DNA of 64,000 nt from Copromyces sp. CBS 386.78 (taxonomy: Eukaryota > Ascomycota > Sordariomycetes > Sordariales > Sordariaceae): contig MU839132.1 of assembly GCA_030685235.1 (NCBI GenBank), forward strand, positions 186,001 to 250,000, in the 5' to 3' direction. A model generated the notes under the pieces. That model ran no database searches, was not told the origin of the DNA, and saw nothing but the letters and a program-made list of their open reading frames with translations. The position numbers and the translations under genes are program-made. Shown piece by piece: positions 56,743 to 64,000 of this stretch (the first letter of the stretch is position 1; each line of letters begins with the position of its first letter).

Positions 56743-58914
56743 AGTATGTCAAACCAAAAATCGACCTCCAATCCAGGAGGCACTGGCGAGCCCCAGCAGC
56801 CTGGATCCGGGCCTTCTGGGCAGCAACAGACTCCTTCTCAAGGACAATTTCCAGCTGCAGCCCGTTCTGAACCTGCCCGGGCTGCCCCCGGATACAGAGT
56901 AGCGGCGCCACAACAACAAGCCATGGCACAATATGCCCAGCAGATGGTACAACAACAGAGCCAACAACAACTTGATCATCGAGCTCAGCAAGTCAACCAA
57001 CTCTGGCAAGGCCAACAAGAACAACAACAGCCGGGCTACCGACAGCCCGCCAACGACAACTACACCTTTCTTCAGCAAGGCTATGCTGGCAATCCGGCAT
57101 ATGACTATGATCCATATCAGTATGGTCCGCAACAACCCATGCCCCAAGACCAACTTCAACCGTACGAGGTTGAACAGTACCAGCCTCAACAGTACCAGCT
57201 TCGAGACCAGCCGATTCAGCCAGAACCACCGGGACAGGCATTTCAACAACAGCAGCAGCAGCAACAACAGCAGCAGCACCCACAGCATCCCGAGCCAGCT
57301 CATAACCCAATGTATATGAATCCGCCGGACTTGCAGTTCCAGAATATACTCGACGGTGGCCCAGAAGGCCGCACGATTGTCCAGAACTTTTTCATCTTCC
57401 GGCCCACCATGTTCCAGCCCTTTCAATCGGCGAGTCAAAGGATCCATGTGCAAAACCCGAACCAGCAACAACAGCAGCCGCAGGATACAGGAGTACAGGC
57501 CGGGAACCGTTATCATAACAACCAGGGCCCAGACGGGTTCCCAATCGGGCAATATCCTATCCCCCAGAGAGTTCCTCTTCCTCCCACTGCTGCGCCTGCT
57601 GCTCCTGCTCAACCTGCCTTTGATCCTGCCATTGCCCGTGCCTTTGCTGAGCCCTACGCCCAGCGGCAACCAAACCAGGCCAATGCGGAAGCGAACGCAA
57701 ATGCCAATGCAAACCATCAACCTCCAGCACTTCCCAGCGCTGCCCGTCAACCTCAAATCAACAACAGCCGGCCCCCCTTAACTGCCCAGCCCCAACTACC
57801 GAGCGCAAACCTCCAGTATCATCAGAACCATTCGAGGAGTAATGCAATACAGCATGCTGGCCCTCACGGCGGCCTCGTTGGTCAGGCTCTTCGGGCCATG
57901 ACGCAGTACGCTGCTGCTCCTGACCCTCCTCCGCCCTACTCCCCATACCAGCCAAACAATGCTTTTGCAAATGCAAATGCAGATGTCAATATGGCAAATG
58001 CAGAAGAAAACCATCTTCTTCAACTTCCTGCCCCTGCCCCCCAGGCACAGGCACAGGCACGGGCACAGACAGCCCAAATCAACAACAACAACATACGCCC
58101 TGCAACCCCCCCGCTCCAGGCTCAAACGAGGGGCCAACGTCGGCACCTCTATAGACAAGCACTCCGCATGCAATCACAACAGTTTCTTGCGGATACCCAA
58201 GCTCTAGTCGCAGCCCAAGCTCCAGCTCCAGCTCTAGTCGCAGCCCAAGCTCCAGCTCCAGCTCTAGTCGCAGCCCAAGCTCCAGCTCCAGCTCAAGTCG
58301 CAGCCCAAGCTCCAGCTCCAGCTCCAGCTCCAGTTCCAGCTCCAGTTCCAGCTCCAGTTCCAGCTCCAGTTCCAGCTCCAGTTCCAGCTCAAGCTCAAGC
58401 CCAAGCAGCTCAACCTCAACCTCAACCCCCAGCTCAAGCTCAAGCTCAAGCTCAAGCTCAACCCCCAGCCCCAGCCCCCCGAAGACGACCATACTATGTA
58501 CCCCCTCCGGCAATACACGCTGGTCAATTCACCACCAGCGCCACCATGACCAAGTCCAGCTCCATCTTTGGCAGCTCCAGGTCTAAAGCCAAGTCCAAGC
58601 CCAAAAACAAAAACAACAAAAAGGGCAAGCCCACAGGCAAGTACAGCTGCTGCCAATGTGGCACGCCCATGTATCTCTACGGACCTGATGATGCTGGGCC
58701 GCCCAGACAATGCGGGAATTGCGGGCATTGGCGGGATCCGTACATGTATGTTGCTGGTGCTGCTGAGAGACGGTGTGAGAGGTGTAGGTTTGAGAGGGAG
58801 GTGGATGAGGAGGAGGAGGAGGAGGGGGGGGAGGGTGATAAGGATGGTGAAGGGGAAGAGAGAGAGAGGGAGGGGAAGGATGAGAAGGGTGGTGAGGGAG
58901 GAGGAGGAGGATAA
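56743..58914 (+). CDS. Gln/Ala/Pro-rich protein with C-terminal zinc-ribbon-like module
   Basis: I start at ATG 56743 (MSNQKSTSNPGG), giving 723 residues; an in-frame ATG at 56668 would add 25. The N-terminal 500 residues are Gln-, Asn- and Pro-rich with Q-runs, of the type found in prion-like or condensate-forming proteins. Residues encoded by 58197-58420 are tandem repeats of VAAQAPAPAL followed by VPAP units. After a basic linker (SSRSKAKSKPKNKNNKKGK) comes a cysteine-paired module: YSCCQCGTPMYLYG, PRQCGNCGHWRDPYMYV, RRCERCRFE. This fits a zinc ribbon. The protein ends in an acidic Glu/Gly-rich tail. Function is unknown; a nuclear or RNA-linked role would be guesswork. Confidence 0.7.
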   Translation, partial: SMSNQKSTSNPGGTGEPQQPGSGPSGQQQTPSQGQFPAAARSEPARAAPGYRVAAPQQQAMAQYAQQMVQQQSQQQLDHRAQQVNQLWQGQQEQQQPGYRQPANDNYTFLQQGYAGNPAYDYDPYQYGPQQPMPQDQLQPYEVEQYQPQQYQLRDQPIQPEPPGQAFQQQQQQQQQQQHPQHPEPAHNPMYMNPPDLQFQNILDGGPEGRTIVQNFFIFRPTMFQPFQSASQRIHVQNPNQQQQQPQDTGVQAGNRYHNNQGPDGFPIGQYPIPQRVPLPPTAAPAAPAQPAFDPAIARAFAEPYAQRQPNQANAEANANANANHQPPALPSAARQPQINNSRPPLTAQPQLPSANLQYHQNHSRSNAIQHAGPHGGLVGQALRAMTQYAAAPDPPPPYSPYQPNNAFANANADVNMANAEENHLLQLPAPAPQAQAQARAQTAQINNNNIRPATPPLQAQTRGQRRHLYRQALRMQSQQFLADTQALVAAQAPAPALVAAQAPAPALVAAQAPAPAQVAAQAPAPAPAPVPAPVPAPVPAPVPAPVPAQAQAQAAQPQPQPPAQAQAQAQAQPPAPAPRRRPYYVPPPAIHAGQFTTSATMTKSSSIFGSSRSKAKSKPKNKNNKKGKPTGKYSCCQCGTPMYLYGPDDAGPPRQCGNCGHWRDPYMYVAGAAERRCERCRFEREVDEEEEEEGGEGDKDGEGEEREREGKDEKGGEGGGGG
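58197..58420 (+). repeat. 30-bp coding minisatellite (VAAQAPAPAL x4) running into VPAP repeats
   Basis: The 30-base unit, encoding VAAQAPAPAL, repeats four times with almost no variation, then collapses into shorter CCAGTTCCAGCT units. Near-identity at synonymous sites points to recent expansion. Confidence 0.92.
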
Positions 58915-59387
58915 GGAGATGAAAAATTGAGTCGGAGCCGGAGTGAAGGGGAATGAATGATGTCGACATGTTAATAATGTATGGTGATACCGCGGCCGGC
59001 GACGGAGTGAGGCTGAAGACTACCTTATCCTCTGTGGTTGTTGATACAGGGAGTGTTGTGTTGCGTGCATGTGGAGTGATGAGCTATAAGGTTGCTAGCA
59101 ACAAGGGGCCTTTCAACAGTCAACATGGACATTAGGGAGATAAAAGACATGCTGGGTTTGATAGAGTGTAAAGGTGGAGAGACACAAAGCATGTACAATA
59201 GTGTGTGCTCCATCATCCAGAGGTTGCTTTTGTGTTTTTTTTTTTCCTGTTCCAACCAAAAAGCCATACATTGTATGCAGACCACAAGAGATGCAACTTC
59301 TCCATCCAACGCCGCTCATAACATGCAACGCGAAAGAAACCCAAAAAAGCACACTCCAACAATATTCAACCTTCACCCGGTGAATCC
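58915..59387. other. convergent 3' flanks
   Basis: A T-run lies near 59237; no coding region was recognised. Confidence 0.5.
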
Positions 59388-60242
59388 TCAAGGAAATCCT
59401 GGCGACCCCAAAGCATCAACATACGCATCAAACGTGATAGCAGCCGGCTTGGCACTCTGGATATTCCCCGGAAACGCCGAATCCTTTAGCGCAATATTCC
59501 CGCTTCCAAAGTCATGGGCATACAGCAGATCCCTAATGCCCGCCGGAAAGCCATTATACGACACCAGCGGGCCCCTGAACCACACTCCCTTGGCGTTCTC
59601 AATGGCATCGTCGGCCGCGTTCGCGAAGCGGAAGCAATGCGTGTTCGCGCCGTCCTTATGGTAGACCATCTTCGGATGTTCACCATCCCACCTCACGTCG
59701 GCAGCGGCCTTGATCTCATACCGCCCGTGCTGGGAGGCGGCGACATACTTGGCTGTGTTGCTGCCGTCCACCCAGACGGCAATGTGCTCCCAGTCGTGGG
59801 TGTGGCCCGTGTCGAGCAGGTACGGGATGGCCACGTCCTTCTCGAAGTAGTAGTCGTAGATGTAGACGCACCAGCCGTTGGTGTTGCAGCGCTGGCGCGA
59901 GTAGACGTTGTTGTTGTTTAGATCGGACAGGTCGCGGCAGTCGGAAGAGGGAGAGACGAAGTTGTGTGGGAGACCTTGAGCGATGGTGCCGTCGGCGGAG
60001 ATGGCGGGGACGTTGTAGCAGCCGTCGGTGTCAAAGTCCAGAGAGGGCTGCCATCGGAGGTCGTTGGCGGTGGCGGCTTGGGGCAGGGCAGTGGGTGGGC
60101 TGATGGCGACTCCCCAGAGGTGGATATCATCCAGGGTGGATGAGGAGGAAGATACGGAGGGAGATGGGGAAGTAAAGGTGGTGTTCCTGGGCATGGCGAG
60201 TGCCGAAGCGCAGGCCGCAAAGAAGAGGGTACGGAAAGCCAT
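59388..60242 (-). CDS. NPP1 family necrosis-inducing-like protein (NLP)
   Basis: A single-exon gene of 284 residues starts at ATG 60242. A signal peptide (MAFRTLFFAACASALA) is followed by a Ser/Thr linker and the NPP1 domain. The heptapeptide that defines the family is present at 146-152 as GHTHDWE rather than the usual GHRHDWE. Four cysteines (75, 102, 119, 125) lie ahead of it, enough for the conserved disulphide. Typical members are secreted and either lyse dicot plasma membranes or, in many saprotrophs and some pathogens, are non-cytolytic. The changed third position of the heptapeptide leaves activity open. Family membership is certain from the domain layout; toxicity is not implied by this sequence. 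No frameshift or truncation is seen. Confidence 0.9.
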   Translation of the reverse strand: MAFRTLFFAACASALAMPRNTTFTSPSPSVSSSSSTLDDIHLWGVAISPPTALPQAATANDLRWQPSLDFDTDGCYNVPAISADGTIAQGLPHNFVSPSSDCRDLSDLNNNNVYSRQRCNTNGWCVYIYDYYFEKDVAIPYLLDTGHTHDWEHIAVWVDGSNTAKYVAASQHGRYEIKAAADVRWDGEHPKMVYHKDGANTHCFRFANAADDAIENAKGVWFRGPLVSYNGFPAGIRDLLYAHDFGSGNIALKDSAFPGNIQSAKPAAITFDAYVDALGSPGFP

Positions 60243-61413
60243 GTTGACGACTTGAACTGGTGGTTTCTCACTTGAAGTCTGTGAGATACTCGGTCCATCT
60301 TATATGGACATGCATCGACAACACGTGCGGTGCGATAACCGGACAGCGTATAGACCAGGCTTCGGCAACCTTCCTATTCGAGATCAGGATACCGATCCGA
60401 CTGCAACCCACAAAGATGCGATGAACCGTCGGGGCGTCCGTCGTCTTGCGCGGAGTGTCATGCCGGCATGAGAGCTAATCAGGATTTGTTCAGTCATGTT
60501 GCCATGGTGTCGTGGATGTTTTCTCTGAAAAAGGGGTGTTTCGAAAAGAGAAAGTGTTCATCTTGGTTGTGAGATGATGGTGATGTCCTCCCAAAGTTCT
60601 TTATGAGGTGAATTTCCACATTCCAACATGACGTACAAATCACGGGCAGGATTGGCGAGACGGTTAATGAAGCAGATTTAGGGTGGTATTGGGCGCATGA
60701 CCTGCAGACGCAAAGGTCGAATGGGTGGCCGAGAATGAAGCCGCAGGTGATGAGGCTGGATCATATCTATATATTCAGGGGCAGGGTTCCCCGCCCAATG
60801 AGGGGCCGTGACAACGATGCCATGGCCTGGCCGCCGTAGGCCATTGGCGGATAAGATCACCATGTTCGTGGCCGAGAAGGAGGCCACTCGCCGATGAGAG
60901 AAGTCGAACGCGGAAGTAACGTTTCGGTCGGCCAGTTGGTAGGAGGAGCAATATGATCGGGGTACGGGCAGCTGGAAGGATTCAAGGCATCTGGATGGAT
61001 ATATATATGACTTTGCAATGTCAAACAGATTATCAGGTGGCCTCTGTCATGAATTGGTTCGCTGAGGACGGCGGTGGAGGAGAGGGGAGTGACATGCTGC
61101 TGTGAGTTTCCATATTGACGGTGGTACGTAGAGATACGACAGCAAAAAGGAGGCAGCAGATCAATTGTTTTGTGAAAGAATGATTGATGTTACACAGTTC
61201 TGTCAGCTGTCAGCCAGGAACAACGGCCCGAGTGCCAGCTGCTGCCCTGTGACGGCCAGCAGGATCCACCCCCGCATAACCCGGTTCATCCACCAAGCTG
61301 ATGGATTGGATGCCAAGACTACCTATTCGGAGAGTCTGGATGAATGATCCGTCCCGTCTCATCTCACTCACTTCCATTTCTTTAACCGCCGTCTTTAACG
61401 ATGCGCCCGAACC
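60243..61413. other. divergent promoter of NLP and carrier-like genes
   Basis: A TTATATGG-type box lies about 60 bases before the NLP start on minus. The remainder shows no coding region or RNA gene that I recognise. Confidence 0.5.
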
Positions 61414-62910
61414 ATGACACCACGCAGCTCCCATGGCCCCGGTAACGACAGCATAAACAGCAACCTCCACAACAACGTCTACACAAGAGATGCCCTGGGC
61501 GGCATCGGCAGCGGCATCCACCCGGGCATCCTCCCCGTCATCCCCTCCGATGGCCAGCTTCCCGACAAGGCCCCTTCCAGCAATGCTGCCACAGGCGCGT
61601 CCGCTGCCGGCGTGAGGGCCCTGGCTTCCCAGCTGTTGGCCTTCTACTTCCGCGCACCCGCCAAGGCCTTCTTCCGAACAAGAGTCGACTACCTCGCCTA
61701 TGCGCGTGCCTTGCAGGAGCAGCAGGCTACCCTGCTCAGTCAGCTTCATGTTCCTTCGCACGTCCTCGCCACCGCCGCACGAGCTGGCACCCCAACTGCG
61801 GTCAGCCAGATATGGGAATGGGTCAAGATGCGCGCCAGGGCAACAACGCCCGGTGTGATCGCCTCCGCTGTCAAGCACTACGGCTGGCGCGTTGTCCCGG
61901 ACCAGGTCCTTCCTCCGTTGATTGCCAACGTAACCGTTGGAGCTGTTCTGTATACCAGCTATCTCCACATCCTCGGCCAACTTCACCCGGAAAGCAGGCT
62001 CGCCAGCAAACGTGTGTATCCGCCTCCGTCGCCTCTCGAGACCTTCACTGCTGGCTTCCTGGCCGGCACTTTGCAGAGTCTGATAGCCGCCCCTCTGGAC
62101 GCCGTTCAAGCACGATACGACATCGGTCATTGCACCGGCACATCAACCACGCCCATGAACGGCAATCCCAATGCTGTCCGGCCAAAGAGCATCTGGGCCT
62201 TTAGCGTTGAAAAGATCAAGGATATCGGCGTGCGCGGAATCTGTGCCGGCTGGGCTGTTTCCTTTCTCAAAGACAGTTTAGGAAGCGCCATCTTCTTCAC
62301 CACCTTTGAGTATCTCAAAGCCCAGGGCTACTACAACTTCGTGTCCTGGTACTACGGCTCCCTGAACGAGGAAAACATTATTCTCCTATCAGAGAAGCGG
62401 CCATCCTCCGAGTCGGGCAAGGAAGAAAACAACGACCCCCGCATGCCCGCCATCATCCGCCCGCACTACGCCATCGAGCCGGCCTTCCTCTTGTTGGCCG
62501 GCTTGGGCGCCTCGTTCCTTCAGCAGTTTGTGCTGCACCCGCTCACCATCATCCAAGGCGAGCACTGGGAAAGGCTCGAAAAGATTGATGCGCAGGCGCG
62601 CAAGCTGAAGGAAATAGACAAGGGGAAACTCCTGCCTCGCGCCGAGGAACGGGCGCGCTTCCGATGGCGCATGATGCAGACGTACTACAACGCCTACCAA
62701 GAGACGTGGGCCTCTTGTGCCGCCGACGCCAAAGCGGCCGGGCTGAACATGCGAAACTGGCTGTACAGGGGCTTCTGGTGGAACACGATCCGCCAGGTGC
62801 CCAGCACGAGCGCCGGCCTGATCATCTTCGAGCTGGTCAGGAGAAAGTACGGGTACGGAGGCGAGCAGGTCAGGATTAATCGGGATGGCTATGATATACT
62901 CCTCAGATAG
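61414..62910 (+). CDS. mitochondrial carrier (SLC25)-like protein
   Basis: A single frame of 498 residues starts at ATG 61414 (MTPRSSHGPGND). After a ~65-residue variable N-terminus come hydrophobic segments typical of carriers: LPPLIANVTVGAVLYTSYL; FTAGFLAGTLQSLIAAPLDA, whose PLDAVQARYD is a degenerate PxDxxxxR carrier signature; VRGICAGWAVSFLKDSLGSA; and, near the C-terminus, LLAGLGASFLQQFVLHPLTI and YRGFWWNTIRQVPSTSAGLI. The order of short matrix helices and transmembrane pairs fits an inner-membrane carrier with divergent signatures. It is longer than the usual ~300 residues, mainly from the N-terminal extension and the charged loop around SSESGKEENND. The substrate cannot be told. No targeting peptide is obvious, which is common for carriers. 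Confidence 0.8.
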   Translation: MTPRSSHGPGNDSINSNLHNNVYTRDALGGIGSGIHPGILPVIPSDGQLPDKAPSSNAATGASAAGVRALASQLLAFYFRAPAKAFFRTRVDYLAYARALQEQQATLLSQLHVPSHVLATAARAGTPTAVSQIWEWVKMRARATTPGVIASAVKHYGWRVVPDQVLPPLIANVTVGAVLYTSYLHILGQLHPESRLASKRVYPPPSPLETFTAGFLAGTLQSLIAAPLDAVQARYDIGHCTGTSTTPMNGNPNAVRPKSIWAFSVEKIKDIGVRGICAGWAVSFLKDSLGSAIFFTTFEYLKAQGYYNFVSWYYGSLNEENIILLSEKRPSSESGKEENNDPRMPAIIRPHYAIEPAFLLLAGLGASFLQQFVLHPLTIIQGEHWERLEKIDAQARKLKEIDKGKLLPRAEERARFRWRMMQTYYNAYQETWASCAADAKAAGLNMRNWLYRGFWWNTIRQVPSTSAGLIIFELVRRKYGYGGEQVRINRDGYDILLR

Positions 62911-63725
62911 GGGTGTGGCATGTGGGAATACAGACTTGTTCGCTTTATAAGTGAGTACTGGTCTCGTGTACACGGATTTTAGAACTGGCATGGATGGGCG
63001 TTTTGGGTGGGTTTTTGCGTTAGCAGGCAGTGCATGGTTGGGTGCTAGACTTCCTTGCTATTTAATCGTTGTTTATCATTATTCCGTGGCTAATATCATT
63101 CAAGGTGCGAAGGCCAAGTACCTGAGACAAGCGCGGGCACTCAACTCTGTCATCTCTGCTGGGTGCGCACGTAGTCGTTCAGCCTCACCACCTTCTGAAC
63201 CCTTCTGATGCACCCCAGTTTCTTTGTGTTTCCCGCAGTTATACAACATTGTATCAGGTTAATGTGATATTTCATAACAGATCTCGGCTTCACGCCCGGC
63301 ATTCTGGAGGGCTTTCTGTGAAACAGGACTCCTCATCACACATAGGGCTACAGCCTATAATTTTCAAGGCCTTGGAACTGATAGCAAAATAGCAGTGCAC
63401 GACGACTTTGGCCTCACTCAGGTGAGTCAGACAGACCCTGAAGTCATACCGATCACTATTCTTTTAGCCGACCTACCCACACATCCGCTACGAAATGTTT
63501 CGTCCGGGCTACGGCCGCTCCGGGAAGCAATGCGACCTCGAGAATGATTACGTGAATGGAACGTGATGGCGACTGAAATGACCAACGTCCCTGATGCTGA
63601 GAGGTTTAATATGACCTGACCTGCAACCATCACTCGTTCTTCAGCACCGGAGCATCCCCTCAAAGGTCTGTTCTTCTGGCTGTTTTCAGGACCACAACTT
63701 AGGCTAACAAGATATTTATTCCGCC
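62911..63725. other. intergenic
   Basis: No feature was recognised apart from A/T-rich stretches near 63230-63290. Confidence 0.45.
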
Positions 63726-63959
63726 ATGCAACTCACCCCCGGATTATCAGCATCCATCATCTCATTACTATGTCTCCTTGACCTAAGCCATGCATTTGAG
63801 CCCACCGACTGCCCCGAAGATGGCAACCCCTGCGCCCAAGCCGTCACCGACACCTATCGAGGCCCAATGTTCACAGCCCAAGCCAAAGCCGATTGTTCAA
63901 GCTTCCAGGAAGATACCCTCTACGGCCACACGATTCAAGTCCACTCATTCATCCCTTAA
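63726..63959 (+). CDS. small secreted cysteine-containing protein (possibly 5' exon only)
   Basis: 77 codons start at ATG 63726. A clear signal peptide (MQLTPGLSASIISLLCLLDL, cleavage near SHAF) is followed by TDCPEDGNPCAQAVTDTYRG and AKADCSSFQEDT, with three cysteines. The CAxAVT...ADCSSF pattern is common at the N-terminus of longer secreted fungal proteins. The in-frame stop at 63957-63959 may therefore be real (a short effector-like or truncated protein) or may lie in an intron of a gene that leaves the window. Too little sequence remains to decide. Confidence 0.5.
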   Translation: MQLTPGLSASIISLLCLLDLSHAFEPTDCPEDGNPCAQAVTDTYRGPMFTAQAKADCSSFQEDTLYGHTIQVHSFIP

Positions 63960-64000
63960 CACATCAATAAGCGCTCGTCAACTGACACACCAAAAAAGAA

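Noticed and set aside
56749..57756. 335-codon open frame on minus, Leu-rich
   Set aside because: It is the antisense of CAG/CAA-rich Gln codons, which read as Leu on the other strand.
61210..62130. 306-codon open frame on minus
   Set aside because: It is antisense to the carrier-like gene and has no domain.

Overview
The window looks like nuclear DNA of a filamentous ascomycete, most likely a Sordariomycete and probably Sordariales (Neurospora/Sordaria lineage). That placement is inferred. It rests on short GT-AG introns with CTAAC/CTGAC-type branch sites, C-ending codon preference in conserved genes, pyrimidine-rich leaders, intergenic gaps of 1-4 kb, and recognisable fungal families (Skt5-type chitin synthase activator, DUF1996, NLP, AA9, GH51). 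I saw no rRNA, tRNA, CRISPR array, plasmid or intact transposon.

Left part (1-23.5 kb) is conserved housekeeping. A Sel1-repeat chitin-synthase activator runs off the left edge (minus). It is followed by proteasome subunit Rpn12 (plus), coatomer alpha subunit (minus, seven exons), UDP-glucose:glycoprotein glucosyltransferase (plus), Rad54 (minus) and a large Sec7-PH Arf-GEF (minus). Coatomer alpha, the glucosyltransferase and the Arf-GEF all serve the early secretory pathway. The first two are divergent and share a 1-kb promoter, which holds a palindrome resembling an unfolded-protein-response element.

Middle part (23.5-48 kb) is accessory. A 4-kb stretch without a credible gene is followed by an F-box protein and a two-exon protein that looks like an exapted Ty1/copia beta-barrel region without protease motif. 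Next come a GH51 arabinofuranosidase, a GIY-YIG nuclease/zinc-finger gene broken by a frameshift, an orphan C-terminal piece of an AA9 polysaccharide monooxygenase, and a ~1100-residue unknown protein, also with an apparent frameshift. A tiny Mrx7-like mitochondrial gene and a low-complexity protein close the block. The F-box gene and the GIY-YIG gene share a homologous acidic 3' tail 9.5 kb apart. Remnants, frameshifts and short repeats concentrate at 36.6-43 kb while the flanking housekeeping genes are clean, so I read this as a decaying or rapidly evolving segment.

Right part (48-64 kb) mixes secreted proteins (DUF1996, NPP1/NLP, a small cysteine-containing secreted protein at the edge) with two divergently transcribed low-complexity proteins bearing zinc-ribbon-like modules, an unrecognised cytosolic-type protein and a mitochondrial-carrier-like protein. 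Exon borders were set by eye from splice signals and frame; none has transcript support here.
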